Positions 1 to 8,627 of a DNA stretch of 64,000 nt are shown here, one piece after another. The stretch spans positions 186,001-250,000 of the forward strand of contig NZ_JAFKHE010000015.1 in the NCBI RefSeq assembly GCF_017307495.1, in the 5' to 3' direction. The translations under genes were made by a program, and so were the position numbers. Position 1 is the stretch's first letter. Each line of letters opens with the position of its first letter. The notes beneath the pieces were generated by a model. The model did no database searches, was not told the origin of the DNA, and saw only the letters and a program-made list of their open reading frames with translations. This stretch comes from Devosia sp. Lineage in GTDB: Bacteria > Pseudomonadota > Alphaproteobacteria > Rhizobiales > Devosiaceae.

Positions 1-9
1 AGACTGAAG

Positions 10-762
10 ATGACAGGTTTCAAGGGCAAGGTCGCGATCGTCACTGGCGGCGCCTCGGGCATCGGCGAGGCCGTGGCCAAGGCCTTGGCGGCGGGCGGGG
101 CAAAGGTCGTGGTAGCGGATCTCAATGCTGATGCCGCCAAGGCGACGGCCGACGCGCTGACCAAGGCCGGGGGCACCGCCGCGGGCTTTGCCGTCGACGT
201 CGCCGATCCCAAGCAGAACGAGGCCATGGTTGCCTTCGCGCAGAAGACCTACGGCGGCCTGCATCTGGCCGTGAACAATGCCGGCATCGGCGGCCCCCCC
301 GCCCCCGCCGGGGAGTATCCGATCGACGGCTGGGACAAGGTGATCGGCATCAACCTCAACGGCGTGTTCTACGGCATGCGCTACGAGATTCCGGCCATGA
401 TTGCCTCCGGCGGCGGCTCGATCGTCAACATCGCTTCGATCCTGGGCAGCGTCGGCTTCGCCAATTCGTCCGCCTATGTCGCGGCCAAGCACGGCGTCGT
501 CGGCCTCACCAAGAATGCCGGTATCGAATATGCCAAGCAGGGCGTCCGGGTGAATGCCATCGGCCCCGGCTTCATCGACACGCCGCTGCTGAGCAAGAAC
601 CTGACGCCCGACGCGCTGAAGTTCATCGCCGGACTGCATCCGATCGGCCGGCTCGGCAAGTCCGAGGAAGTCGCGGCGCTCACCACCTTCCTGCTCTCGG
701 ATGCCGCCAGCTTCATCACCGGCAGCTACCACCTCGTCGATGGCGGCTACACGGCACAGTAG
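10..762 (+). CDS. SDR family NAD(P)-dependent oxidoreductase
   Basis: Classical short-chain dehydrogenase of 250 residues, the usual family length. The N-terminal cofactor motif TGGASGIG lies at residues 12-19, NNAG at 89-92, and the catalytic Ser143, Tyr156 and Lys160 (YxxxK) are all present. Asp37 after the second beta strand (VVVADLN) favours NAD over NADP. The C-terminus ends in the SDR pattern ITGSYHLVDGGY. The substrate cannot be told from sequence; the neighbouring denD-like gene, 80 bases downstream on the same strand, suggests sugar or sugar-acid oxidation. Cytoplasmic. Only nine bases precede the ATG in the window, so the promoter is not visible. Confidence 0.9.
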   Translation: MTGFKGKVAIVTGGASGIGEAVAKALAAGGAKVVVADLNADAAKATADALTKAGGTAAGFAVDVADPKQNEAMVAFAQKTYGGLHLAVNNAGIGGPPAPAGEYPIDGWDKVIGINLNGVFYGMRYEIPAMIASGGGSIVNIASILGSVGFANSSAYVAAKHGVVGLTKNAGIEYAKQGVRVNAIGPGFIDTPLLSKNLTPDALKFIAGLHPIGRLGKSEEVAALTTFLLSDAASFITGSYHLVDGGYTAQ

Positions 763-842
763 GGCGACCGCATTTCGGTGAACTGCGGCTTGCGCCTCGC
801 GCGCGGGCCGCTAATCTCCCCGCCAAAACGCGAGGAGACTCC

Positions 843-1829
843 ATGCATATCCTGATCATCGGTGCGGCCGGAATGATTGGCCGCAAGCTCACTTCCGCCC
901 TCGTCGCGGCGGGGCAGGTGGGCGGCAAGCCGATCGAGAAACTGACCCTTGCCGACGTCATCGAGCCCGCCAGTGTCGCCTTCGGCGGCGCGGTCGAGAC
1001 GCTGGCTTCCGACCTGTCGGCGCCCGGTGCCGCGACCAGGCTCGTGTCGGGTCGGCCGGACCTGGTCTTTCATCTCGCGGCCATCGTGTCGGGCGAGGCG
1101 GAGGCCGATTTCGACAAGGGTTATCGCATCAATCTGGACGGCACGCGCTACCTGCTGGAGGCGATCCGGCAGGAGGGCCTGAAGCAGCCCTATGTGCCGC
1201 GCCTCGTCTTCACCTCGTCCATCGCCGTGTTCGGCGCGCCGTTCCCCGATGCCATCGGCGACGAGTTCTTCAACACACCACTCACCAGCTACGGTACGCA
1301 GAAAGCCATCTGCGAGCTGCTGCTCAGCGACTACTCGCGCAAGGGCTTCGTCGACGGCATCGGCATCCGACTGCCGACCATCGCCATCCGGCCGGGCAAG
1401 CCGAACGCCGCGGCGTCGGGCTTCTTTTCCAACATCCTGCGCGAGCCGCTGGTGGGGCAGGAGGCGATTCTGCCTGTTTCCAGGGACGTGCGGCACTGGT
1501 TCGCCAGCCCGCGTGCTGCCATCGGGTTCCTTATCCACGCCGCGGAACTGGACACCACGAGGCTCGGCTGGCGCCGCAACCTGTCGGCGCCGGGGCTCTC
1601 GGCGACGGTCGGCGAGGAGATCGAGGCCCTGCGCCGCGTTGCCGGCGAGAAGGCGGTGCGACTGATCCGCGAAGTCCCGGACCAGCGCATCATCGGCATG
1701 GTCGATGGCTGGCCGAAGAACTTCGCCGCCCGGCGCGCCGAGTCGCTGGGGTTCAAGGCAGAGAAGAATTTCGACGAGATCATCCGCATCCACGTCGAGG
1801 ACGAACTGGGCGGCAAGATCGGCGGCTGA
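843..1829 (+). CDS. denD: D-erythronate dehydrogenase-like NAD-dependent epimerase/dehydratase
   Basis: Extended SDR of 328 residues with a Rossmann start (GAAGMIG, residues 7-13), Ser125/Ser126, Tyr150 and Lys154 (YGTQK) as the catalytic set. The overall sequence, including the RLPTIAIRPGKPNAAASGFFSNI stretch (shown here only as a marker near residues 177-199), resembles DenD, which oxidises D-erythronate at C2 in four-carbon sugar-acid catabolism. GAGGAGACTCC before the ATG is a good ribosome binding site. No other denerythronate pathway genes (otnK, otnC, otnI) are next to it, so the exact substrate is inferred from the family only. It probably shares a transcript with the upstream SDR gene. 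Confidence 0.75.
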   Translation: MHILIIGAAGMIGRKLTSALVAAGQVGGKPIEKLTLADVIEPASVAFGGAVETLASDLSAPGAATRLVSGRPDLVFHLAAIVSGEAEADFDKGYRINLDGTRYLLEAIRQEGLKQPYVPRLVFTSSIAVFGAPFPDAIGDEFFNTPLTSYGTQKAICELLLSDYSRKGFVDGIGIRLPTIAIRPGKPNAAASGFFSNILREPLVGQEAILPVSRDVRHWFASPRAAIGFLIHAAELDTTRLGWRRNLSAPGLSATVGEEIEALRRVAGEKAVRLIREVPDQRIIGMVDGWPKNFAARRAESLGFKAEKNFDEIIRIHVEDELGGKIGG

Positions 1830-1853
1830 GGCCGCCTCGTCCGGCGGTTCGCC

Positions 1854-2129
1854 TCAGAACTGCCGGACCACCCGATGCGTCAGGAACGGCAGCAGCCGCC
1901 GCCGAGCGTGGACGGTGATCCCCATGTCGTGCCGGCGGATTTCGACCGGTGAATCCACCGCGAGCACGTGGTCTTCCTCGTGCAGCAGGTGGTCGCCGCC
2001 ATAGCGGACATTGATGCTGCAGGTGTGGTCGCCCTGTCGGACCGTGATGACCTTGACCAGGTCGTCGTCGAGCTCGAAGCTGAAGGTCTGCACCCCGGCG
2101 CCGGCGTCGTCATCGTGATGCGGGGTCAT
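1854..2129 (-). CDS. Hypothetical small protein
   Basis: A 91-residue protein I do not recognise. It is acidic in its first half, with an HHDDD run near the N-terminus, and basic near the C-terminus (RRR). There is no signal peptide or membrane segment. The pattern of alternating hydrophobic and charged residues suggests a small beta-rich fold. A GGAG box six bases before the ATG supports translation. It is convergent with the denD-like gene, 24 bases away. Its function is unknown, and it could be a chance ORF, but the ribosome binding site and the clean fit in the gap argue for a real gene. Confidence 0.5.
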   Translation of the reverse strand: MTPHHDDDAGAGVQTFSFELDDDLVKVITVRQGDHTCSINVRYGGDHLLHEEDHVLAVDSPVEIRRHDMGITVHARRRLLPFLTHRVVRQF

Positions 2130-2267
2130 CTTGCACTCCGCGCGGGCGGCTCCTGCCCGAACCGGGCAAGCAAAGACCGATCCTCAAGCCCCGTCAAGAT
2201 ATTAGGGCTGGCTTGCCAAGGGCTCAATATGGTCCGGCTTGCCCCCCTACCTTGACACACGGAGTCA

Positions 2268-2343
2268 TTGCCGCGAACGCGGGAACCGCTGTTTTCAGGG
2301 CGTGCGGCAAAACGGTGATCCCCGCTTTCGCGGGGATGACCCG
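2268..2343. repeat. REP-like paired palindrome (family 1)
   Basis: Two GC hairpins of the CCCCGCTTTCGCGGGG type separated by about 30 bases. The same paired arrangement recurs at 47513-47597 and, in part, at 6313-6370 and 6504-6526. It lies in the 290-base gap between a small hypothetical gene and the acetamidase-like gene, in which I see no gene. Confidence 0.7.
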
Positions 2344-2419
2344 GAACAAGGCAGTCCATGAAGACCGTCGTTCACGAGGTGGGACCAGCGAAGCCGGTGG
2401 AGGGGGCGGCCACCCGGCA

Positions 2420-3331
2420 CTACGTCTTCGGCAGCCACTTCTTCCCGATCTTGCACACCATCGTATAGGCCGGGTCATACACATTGCCGACTTCGTAGCG
2501 CACCACCTGGCCCATCAGGTGGCTCGCGGCAGTCTTGCTCAGCCCGTAGTCGCTGCACAGCCAGTTGAACATGTCGTTGGTGGCGTGCTGCAGCGCCTGG
2601 TCGAGCGGGCGGGCATTGCCGACCGAGAAGATCTCGTCGGCGCTCTCGCCGCGCGGCCACACCAGCTTGCGTCCCTTCTCCACCGTCAGCCGCACCTCGA
2701 CCTCGTAGCTCGTCTCGATGCCGGTGCCGACGATCTCGCCGTCACCCTGGATGGCGTGGCAGTCGCCGAGGAAGAACAGCGCCCCCTCGACTGCCACCGG
2801 AAACCACACCGTCGCGCCCGGCCGGAAGCCGCGATAGTCCATGTTGCCGCCATTCTCGGCGCTGGTGGCGGTGGAAAAGGCCTGTCCCATGGCCGGCGCC
2901 ACCCCGAAGCAGCCGATCATCGGCTCGAGCGGCAGCACGAAGTGCTCGAGGCCTGGCACCGGCTCCTGCAACTGCGCCGTGCCGGCCTGGCGGTCGATGC
3001 TCCAGGTGACGGGATCGCGCGACGGCAGCGTGCGCACCGATTCCGGATCGACGACATTGCCGGCGAGCGAGGAGCGGGTCCAGCCGGTGGCGCGGTTCGG
3101 CGTCATGCGCACGATCTCGACCTTCAGCGCATCACCCGGCGCCGCCCCCTCGATGAAGATCGGCCCGTTCATCGGATTGGGGCCGTCCCGGCGCTTGGTG
3201 CCATCCTTGTCGATGCCCCAGGCGTCGAGCGTCTCGGTGATCACCGTGTCGCCCGAGGCGATGGTCAGCGCCGGCGGCAAGGTGCCCAGGACATTGTGCC
3301 ATTCGGTGGCGACGAAGCGATGCGTGGTCAT
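2420..3331 (-). CDS. Acetamidase/formamidase family protein
   Basis: A 303-residue member of the FmdA/AmdA family, which hydrolyses formamide or short-chain amides to the acid and ammonia. It begins MTTHRFVATEWHNV, followed by family-typical segments such as PIFIEGAAPGDALKVEI and GGNMDYRGF; the proteins of this family are about 300-400 residues, so this is a short, complete form. I chose the ATG at 3331 because AGGAGG lies seven bases before it; an in-frame GTG at 3352 has no such site. Cytoplasmic. Single gene, with the next minus-strand gene upstream by 53 bases. The natural amide substrate is unknown. Confidence 0.85.
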   Translation of the reverse strand: MTTHRFVATEWHNVLGTLPPALTIASGDTVITETLDAWGIDKDGTKRRDGPNPMNGPIFIEGAAPGDALKVEIVRMTPNRATGWTRSSLAGNVVDPESVRTLPSRDPVTWSIDRQAGTAQLQEPVPGLEHFVLPLEPMIGCFGVAPAMGQAFSTATSAENGGNMDYRGFRPGATVWFPVAVEGALFFLGDCHAIQGDGEIVGTGIETSYEVEVRLTVEKGRKLVWPRGESADEIFSVGNARPLDQALQHATNDMFNWLCSDYGLSKTAASHLMGQVVRYEVGNVYDPAYTMVCKIGKKWLPKT

Positions 3332-3384
3332 GCGGGTTCCTCCTGTTGCCACAAGGGGTAACGGGAGGCGGTCGGCTTGTCACG

Positions 3385-4017
3385 TCAGCCCTTCGGGGCG
3401 TCCAGCCCCGCCAGCCATTCGGCGTACTCGGCTTCGTGCGAGCCCTCGAAGTTCGCCATGCCGCGCTTGGTCAGCACGCCGCGGCGGGGCGGGATGAAGG
3501 AATAGATGCGGCCGCGCCGATGCTCGCGCCAGTTGATGTTCACGGCCGCGTATTTCGGGAAGAACTCGAGGTCGTCATAGGGCAGGTGGTCGTGAATCCA
3601 CCAGGCCAGCGCCTCCCAGCGGCCGGTCGCCTCGTAGTAGGGGATCAGGGCATGGACGATGATGCAGGCAGTGGCGCCCATGCCGCCGCCGGCATCGCGC
3701 CGATCCCAGATGTGGCCGGCGAAATTGGCCTCGTTGCGCCCGCAATTGAGGCCATGCTCGTTGCCGAAGCGATTGACCTCGACCGAGCGGAAGGCCGAGC
3801 GGATCGAGATGCGGCCAAAACGGTCGCGCAACGGCTCGAGGCACTCCTCGCACAGCCGCCGCCCCGCGGCGATGGCGAGGTCCGGATCATCCGGGATGTT
3901 GGGGATGCCATGGAAGCTGGCGATCTCGGAATGGAGGAAGTCGCGCATGAAGAAATTGGCGCTGAGCCGCACCCGGCCCAGTTCTTCCAGCGCCTTCACG
4001 CTCTGCGGCTTGCGCAT
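3385..4017 (-). CDS. Hypothetical protein, possibly peptidase M15-related
   Basis: 210 residues. The N-terminal half, with LSANFFMRDFLHSE, DPDLAIAAGRRLCEECLEPLRDRFG and ISIRSAFRSVEVN, reads like the start of M15_3/VanY-type D-Ala-D-Ala carboxypeptidases (LxxNFTLxEL, LEPLRxxFG, ITSxYRSxxxN). The expected zinc site SxHxxGxAxD is not intact: the aligned part reads GHIWDRRDAGGGMGATA. Later WIHDHLPYDDLEFFP holds His and Asp/Glu residues that could serve instead. No signal peptide is visible, odd for a cell-wall enzyme. AGGATCGA before the ATG is a reasonable ribosome binding site. The fold assignment is my inference; a conserved protein of unknown function is the safe call. Confidence 0.55.
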   Translation of the reverse strand: MRKPQSVKALEELGRVRLSANFFMRDFLHSEIASFHGIPNIPDDPDLAIAAGRRLCEECLEPLRDRFGRISIRSAFRSVEVNRFGNEHGLNCGRNEANFAGHIWDRRDAGGGMGATACIIVHALIPYYEATGRWEALAWWIHDHLPYDDLEFFPKYAAVNINWREHRRGRIYSFIPPRRGVLTKRGMANFEGSHEAEYAEWLAGLDAPKG

Positions 4018-4170
4018 TCGATCCTATCCGGCCCAGGTTCGCGGACTTGCCAGTCTGCCCCATGCCGTGCCGGCTCCGCCACCCGCTTCCGACAGCGATC
4101 TGGCGGCGACCCAGTGGAGGGCGGGCGCTCGCTGTTCTAATCTGCCTGCCGAGTTCTCCGGGGGACCTTC

Positions 4171-4788
4171 ATGCTGATTCAGGTGATCTTCTATGTCGCG
4201 ATCGCGGCGGAGGCGATGACGGCGGCGCTGGCGGCAGGTCGGCGCAGCATGGACTGGTTCGGCGTGTGCGTCCTCGCCTGCGTCACTGCACTGGGCGGCG
4301 GCACGGCACGCGACGTGCTCCTCGGGCACTATCCGCTGTCCTGGGTCCAGAACCCGTACCTGCTGGTGCTGTGTTGCGCCGCGGCGTTCGTGCCGATCGC
4401 GCTCGCCCGCTACATGGCGGCGCTGCGCTGGCCGTTCCTGCTGCTCGACGCCATCGGCCTCGTCGCCTTCACCATCATCGGCTGCAATGTGGCGCTCGAC
4501 ATGGGCCAGCAGCCGATCATCGTGGTCGTCGCCGGGCTCATCACCGGCATCGTCGGCGGCATCCTGCGCGATGTGCTGTGCAACGACGTGCCGCTGGTCT
4601 TCTCGTCCGAGCTCTATGCCACCGTGGCGATCGTCTCGGGCGTGCTCTATTATTTCGGGCACATCTCCGACCTTCCCCTCGACATCGTGATCATCGGGGT
4701 GATCGTTGTCGGCGTCACGCTGCGCGTGCTCGCCATCGTGTTCAAGCTGCAGATGCCCAAGTTCGTCTACGACAAGGAGCTCCGCTGA
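4171..4788 (+). CDS. Trimeric intracellular cation (TRIC) channel family / UPF0126 membrane protein
   Basis: A 205-residue inner-membrane protein with about seven hydrophobic segments and the internal duplication typical of the family: GGGTARD at 42-48 and GGILRD at 129-134, each followed by VL and a short polar loop. Bacterial TRIC/YadS/YicG homologues are about 200 residues, so it is full length. Related bacterial proteins form potassium-permeable trimers; a glycine-transport role has also been suggested for some. A GGGGGACCTTC stretch precedes the ATG. Its TGA shares bases with the ATG of the downstream DUF4326 gene (TGATG), so the two are translationally coupled. Confidence 0.85.
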   Translation: MLIQVIFYVAIAAEAMTAALAAGRRSMDWFGVCVLACVTALGGGTARDVLLGHYPLSWVQNPYLLVLCCAAAFVPIALARYMAALRWPFLLLDAIGLVAFTIIGCNVALDMGQQPIIVVVAGLITGIVGGILRDVLCNDVPLVFSSELYATVAIVSGVLYYFGHISDLPLDIVIIGVIVVGVTLRVLAIVFKLQMPKFVYDKELR

Positions 4789-5147
4789 TGCCCAGCCCGC
4801 AACGCATGCAGCTCTCCCGTCGCGCCGGGTTCAACCTGCAGGAGGCCTCGCTGGCCCTCAACGGGCTGCCGGCGAAGCTGATCACGCGGCCTGGCAGGTG
4901 GGGCAATCCCTTCACCATCGACGAGACCGCGAAGCATTACGGCCTCGACCACGACGCGGCGCAGGGCAAGGCCGTGGAGCTGTGCGGACAGTGGCTGCGG
5001 GGCAGCATCGATCCGGCCCTGTCGCCGGGGCCGGCGCCGTCGCGGGAGGCGATCCGCGCCGAACTGGCCGGGCACAATCTCGCCTGCTGGTGCAAGGCGG
5101 GCACGCCCTGCCACGCCGACGTCCTCATCGAACTGGCGAACGGATAG
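4788..5147 (+). CDS. DUF4326 domain-containing protein
   Basis: A 119-residue protein that starts within the stop codon of the TRIC-family gene (TGATG overlap). It shows the DUF4326 signature: a central GRWGNPF and a C-terminal cysteine-rich block ending [21 protein letters not shown]. Proteins of this family occur in phages and bacteria and their biochemical role is not known; the Cys-x-Cys and Cys/His residues near the end could bind metal, which is inference. It is followed four bases later by the iron-type alcohol dehydrogenase, so the three genes at 4171-6279 form one tight operon. Confidence 0.8.
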   Translation: MPSPQRMQLSRRAGFNLQEASLALNGLPAKLITRPGRWGNPFTIDETAKHYGLDHDAAQGKAVELCGQWLRGSIDPALSPGPAPSREAIRAELAGHNLACWCKAGTPCHADVLIELANG

Positions 5148-5151
5148 AGCC

Positions 5152-6279
5152 ATGGCGCGCATCACCTATCTCACCGGCATCGAATTCGGCGCGGGGGCAA
5201 TCGCCACCCTGCCGGATGCCCTCAGGGAACTGGGCATCGGCGGGCCGCTGCTGGTCGCCGATCGCGGCGTGCAGGCGGCCGGGCTGCTGGCCTCCGCGCT
5301 CGCGCATCTGCCGCCCGACGTGCCCACCTTCCTCGACACGCCACCCAACCCGACCGAGGAGGCGGTCGCGGCCGCGCTCGAGCTCTACCGGGCGCAGCGC
5401 TGCGACGGCATCATCGCGCTCGGCGGCGGCTCGCCCATCGACCTCGCCAAGGGCGTCGCCCTGCTCGCCACGCACCCGGGGCCGCTCGAGCAATACGCGA
5501 TGATCTATGGCGGGCTCGAGCGCATCGGCAGCGGCGTCGCGCCGGTCATCGCGGTGCCGACCACGGCGGGCACCGGCGCCGAGGTTGGCCGGGCCGCACT
5601 GCTCACCCTGGCGGACGGGCGCAAGCTCGGCTTCATCTCGCCCCACCTCATCCCGAAGCGCGCCATCTGCGATCCCGAGCTGACCCACGGCCTGCCGCCC
5701 GGCCTCACCGCCGCCACCGGGCTCGATGCGCTCAGCCATTGCATCGAGACGCTGTGCTCGCCGCGCATCAATCCGCCAGCCGAGGCCATCGCGCTCGACG
5801 GGGCCGGGCGGATCTTCCGCAACCTCGAAACCGCGTTTCGCCAGGGCAGCGACCGCAGCGCGCGCTCCGAGATGATGATGGGGGCACTGATGGGCGGGCT
5901 CGCCTTCCAGAAGGGCCTCGGCGCCGTGCACGCGCTCAGCCATGCGCTCGGCGGGCTCAAGGACGTGTCGCTGCACCATGGCACGCTCAACGCCATCCTC
6001 ATGCCGCCGGTGCTGCGCTTCAACGCGCCCGAGATCGGCGAGAAGCTCGGGCGGCTCAAGGCGGCGATGGGCTTTCCGCCGGCCGCCGACCTAGCGCTCG
6101 AGCTCGACGCGCTCAACCGCCGCCTCGGCCTCCCGCAGGGGTTGCGCGTCCTCGGCGTGCGTGAGGCTCACTTCGACTGGGTGATCCAACGGGCGCTCGC
6201 CGACCACAGCCACGCCACCAACCCCCGCCCCGCCAGCGCCGCCGACTATCGCGCGCTGCTCGAAGCGGCGATGGACTAG
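5152..6279 (+). CDS. Iron-containing alcohol dehydrogenase
   Basis: A 375-residue group III (iron-activated) alcohol dehydrogenase. The cofactor-binding [10 protein letters not shown] lies at 91-100 and TTAGTGAE at 137-144. Likely metal ligands are Asp192 and His196 (LDALSHCIE), His260 ([12 protein letters not shown]) and His276 (HHG). The sequence resembles maleylacetate reductase and 4-hydroxybutyrate dehydrogenase branches more than FucO, but the substrate cannot be fixed. It starts four bases after the DUF4326 stop. Downstream is a 354-base repeat-filled gap. Confidence 0.9.
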   Translation: MARITYLTGIEFGAGAIATLPDALRELGIGGPLLVADRGVQAAGLLASALAHLPPDVPTFLDTPPNPTEEAVAAALELYRAQRCDGIIALGGGSPIDLAKGVALLATHPGPLEQYAMIYGGLERIGSGVAPVIAVPTTAGTGAEVGRAALLTLADGRKLGFISPHLIPKRAICDPELTHGLPPGLTAATGLDALSHCIETLCSPRINPPAEAIALDGAGRIFRNLETAFRQGSDRSARSEMMMGALMGGLAFQKGLGAVHALSHALGGLKDVSLHHGTLNAILMPPVLRFNAPEIGEKLGRLKAAMGFPPAADLALELDALNRRLGLPQGLRVLGVREAHFDWVIQRALADHSHATNPRPASAADYRALLEAAMD

Positions 6280-6312
6280 CGCTCGGGGGCCTTTGCTGGC
6301 CAGGATCACGGG

Positions 6313-6370
6313 GTCATCCCCGCCGAAAGCGGGGATCTCTGTTTGCCGCACCCGCTTTCGCGGGAATGAG
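6313..6370. repeat. REP-like palindrome pair (family 1)
   Basis: Two hairpins, GTCATCCCCGCCGAAAGCGG and CCCGCTTTCGCGGGAATGA, about 20 bases apart. They match the pairs at 2268-2343 and 47513-47597, and the single copy at 6504-6526. Confidence 0.7.
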
Positions 6371-6380
6371 TGTGGGGCGC

Positions 6381-6480
6381 GCCTCCCTCCCCCCTGAGGG
6401 GAGGGATCGAGGGAGGGGGTGGTCCGGCGATCGCCGATGGACCCCCACCCCCCAGCCCCTCCCCTCAAGGGGGAGGGGAG
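6381..6480 (+). repeat. Family-2 palindromic element, copy A
   Basis: About 100 bases that begin with CTCCCTCCCCCCTGAGGGG and end with CTCCCCTCAAGGGGGAGGGG, with a GGCGATCGCC palindrome at the centre. A direct copy follows at 6538-6633 and an inverted copy lies at 8628-8726. Confidence 0.8.
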
Positions 6481-6503
6481 CTGCGCACCATCCGCAAACG
6501 GAG

Positions 6504-6526
6504 GTTCCCGCTTTCGCGGGAATGAC
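6504..6526. repeat. REP-like palindrome (family 1)
   Basis: Single GTTCCCGCTTTCGCGGGAA-type hairpin placed between copies A and B of the family-2 element, so the family-1 plus family-2 unit is repeated in tandem here. Confidence 0.65.
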
Positions 6527-6537
6527 ACCGAGTGCGC

Positions 6538-6633
6538 GCCTCCCTCCCCCTGAGGGGAGGGATCGAGGGAGGGGGTGGTCCGGCGATCGCCGATAGACCC
6601 CACCCCCAGCCCTCCCCTGGAGGTGGAGGGGGG
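6538..6633 (+). repeat. Family-2 palindromic element, copy B
   Basis: Direct copy of element A, slightly decayed: GGAGGTGGAGG replaces the right-hand perfect hairpin arm and the central palindrome reads GGCGATCGCCGATAG. It runs up to the stop codon of the GntR gene. Confidence 0.8.
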
Positions 6634-7341
6634 CTACTCCTCGGCAAACAACTCCGCATGCTCCTCGGCGAGCTTGGGCAGCGAGGGGGCGAGTTCGTTG
6701 AGATGCCGGTGCATCATGGCGACGGCGCCCTCGGCGTCGTTGCGTTCCAGCGCGTCGACGATGAGGGTGTGCTGGGCCACCACCTGCGGCCGCGGCGTGG
6801 CCGCCGGGAAGCCGAGATAGCGCACCCGGTCGAGCTGCGCCTTGAGGCTGACGATATGGCGCCAGGCGTGCTCCACACCGGCATGCGCGGCGATGGCGCA
6901 GTGAAAGTCGTCGTCGAGCCGCATGAAGTCGCCCAGCCGTCCCGACAGCCCGACCTGCTGGGCGGCAAGCAGCTGGCGCAGCTCCGCAACGCCGGAGGCA
7001 CCGATCTGGCCCGCCGCCTTGCGCACCACGGCGAGCTCGATCGACTCGCGGATGAAGCGGGAGTTCTGCACCTCGCGGATCGAGATCAGCTTGACGAAGG
7101 TGCCGCGCTGCGGCCGCACCTCCACCAGCCCGTTCTCGGCCAGCTTGATGAACGCCTCGCGTACCGGCTGGCGCGACACCCCCATCTGGCGCGCCAGTTC
7201 CGCTTCCGACAGCAGGTGCCCCGGCAGCAGCTGCAACTGCACGATGGCGTTGCGCACGGCGTCGTAGACGCGCAGGCTGATCGAGGTCTGGCGCGTCCCG
7301 GCTATGACGGGCTGGTGTGCCAGCTCCAGTTCAATCGTCAT
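6634..7341 (-). CDS. GntR family transcriptional regulator, FCD (FadR-type) subfamily
   Basis: 235 residues. The winged helix-turn-helix covers about residues 18-82 (LSEAELARQMGVSRQPVREA), followed by an all-helical FCD ligand-binding domain (about 90-215) with the metal-binding Asp and His pattern typical of FadR relatives (RLDDDFHCAIAAHAG). I chose the ATG at 7341 because GGGGGAGTCAACA precedes it; in-frame starts upstream at 7386 and 7365 would run into the promoter region. It is divergent from uxuA, 68 bases away, so it probably represses or activates uxuA in response to a hexuronate or sugar acid. FCD regulators of uxu genes commonly do this. Confidence 0.85.
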   Translation of the reverse strand: MTIELELAHQPVIAGTRQTSISLRVYDAVRNAIVQLQLLPGHLLSEAELARQMGVSRQPVREAFIKLAENGLVEVRPQRGTFVKLISIREVQNSRFIRESIELAVVRKAAGQIGASGVAELRQLLAAQQVGLSGRLGDFMRLDDDFHCAIAAHAGVEHAWRHIVSLKAQLDRVRYLGFPAATPRPQVVAQHTLIVDALERNDAEGAVAMMHRHLNELAPSLPKLAEEHAELFAEE

Positions 7342-7357
7342 TGTTGACTCCCCCAAC

Positions 7358-7371
7358 GCTACCATACTAGC
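7358..7371. promoter_or_regulatory. Candidate GntR operator between gntR and uxuA
   Basis: Short inverted repeat GCTA-N6-TAGC in the 68-base divergent spacer. GntR/FCD operators are often short palindromes, so this is a plausible but weakly supported site. Confidence 0.3.
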
Positions 7372-7409
7372 ACCGAGCGGAGCCATTTGAAGAGCTCTGG
7401 AGGAGCCAC

Positions 7410-8624
7410 ATGAGGCAGACTTGGCGCTGGTTCGGCCCAGCTGATCTTGCGAGCATCGACGACATCGTCCAGGCAGGCGCCGAAGGCGTTGTGAGTGCGC
7501 TGCATCATGTGCCCAATGGCGTTGTATGGACCGCCGAGGAGATCGGCAAGCGCCAGCAGCAGGTTCGCACCCGCAAGGACGGTTCGCCCTCCGGCATCGC
7601 CTGGGAGGTCATCGAGAGCCTGCCCGTCTCGGAAAGCATCAAGAAGCAGAAGGGCGACTGGCGCCAGCATGTCGAAAACTACAAGCAGAGCCTGAGGCAC
7701 GTCGCCGCCGCCGGCCTGCGCGTCGTCTGCTACAACTTCATGCCGGTGCTCGACTGGACGCGGACCGACCTGCGCTACACCGTGGCGCATGGCGGCACCT
7801 GCATGCGCTTCGACATCAACGATTTCGCCGTGTTCGAAATCCATATCCTGAAGCGCGTCGGCGCCAGCGAGGATTTCGCTCCCGAAGTGGTCGAGGAAGC
7901 GGCACGCCGCTTCACGACGATGAGCGAGGCGGCCCAGCAGCAACTGGCGCGCAACGTGACCATGGGCCTGCCGGGCTCGACCGAGAGCATGACGCTCGAC
8001 GACGTCAGGGCGCACCTGGCCGAGTACGAGGGCATCTCCCCCGACCAGTTGCGCGGCCACTTCGTCGATTTTCTGTCCGAGGTCGTGCCGGTGGCCGAGG
8101 AAGTCGGTGTGCGCCTCTGCTGCCATCCCGACGATCCGCCGTTCCCGCTGCTCGGCCTGCCGCGCATTATGTCCACGGCGGCAGACTATCGCCACATCCT
8201 CGATGCGGTGGACAGCCCGGCCAACGGCATGACGCTGTGCTCGGGCTCGTTCGGGGCGCGGCCGGACAACGACCTGCCGGCGATCATGGACGAGTTCGGA
8301 CCGAAGGTGCACTTCCTGCACCTGAGGAACGTGAAGCGCGACACGAACGCGATCTCGGGCTCGTTCTACGAGGCCGAGCACCTCGGCGGGGACACCGACA
8401 TGGTGGCGCTGATCGCGGCGATCCTGCGCGAAGAGGCCCGCCGCAAGAGGACCGGCCGCGAGGACGCGCAGATTCCGATGCGTCCCGACCACGGCCAGGA
8501 CATCCTCGACGACCTCGCCCGCCGCGCCCAGCCGGGTTACCCCACCATCGGCCGCCTCAAGGGCCTCGCGGAACTGCGTGGCGTGATGACCGCGCTGTCG
8601 CACCGGGAGTTCGGGCTGCACTGA
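7410..8624 (+). CDS. uxuA: Mannonate dehydratase
   Basis: 404 residues, close to the 394-residue E. coli UxuA. The enzyme dehydrates D-mannonate to 2-keto-3-deoxy-D-gluconate in hexuronate catabolism. It begins with the family-typical WRWFGPAD and contains ALHHVPNGVVW, HPDDPPFPLLGLPRIMST, CSGSFGARPDND and a late RPDHG motif; the His, Cys and Asp residues in these segments form the metal-dependent active site. TGGAGGAGCCAC before the ATG is a strong ribosome binding site. The divergent GntR gene is its likely regulator. No uxuB, kdgK or kdgA lies in the window. Confidence 0.93.
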   Translation: MRQTWRWFGPADLASIDDIVQAGAEGVVSALHHVPNGVVWTAEEIGKRQQQVRTRKDGSPSGIAWEVIESLPVSESIKKQKGDWRQHVENYKQSLRHVAAAGLRVVCYNFMPVLDWTRTDLRYTVAHGGTCMRFDINDFAVFEIHILKRVGASEDFAPEVVEEAARRFTTMSEAAQQQLARNVTMGLPGSTESMTLDDVRAHLAEYEGISPDQLRGHFVDFLSEVVPVAEEVGVRLCCHPDDPPFPLLGLPRIMSTAADYRHILDAVDSPANGMTLCSGSFGARPDNDLPAIMDEFGPKVHFLHLRNVKRDTNAISGSFYEAEHLGGDTDMVALIAAILREEARRKRTGREDAQIPMRPDHGQDILDDLARRAQPGYPTIGRLKGLAELRGVMTALSHREFGLH

Positions 8625-8627
8625 TAG

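Larger units (their letters stand above)
6280..6633. other. Gene-free gap filled with palindromic repeats
   Basis: This 354-base stretch has no credible gene. It consists of family-1 REP hairpins (6313-6370, 6504-6526) alternating with two direct copies of a family-2 element (6381-6480 and 6538-6633). It separates the alcohol dehydrogenase gene from the convergent GntR gene, so its hairpins may also end transcription from both sides. Confidence 0.75.
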
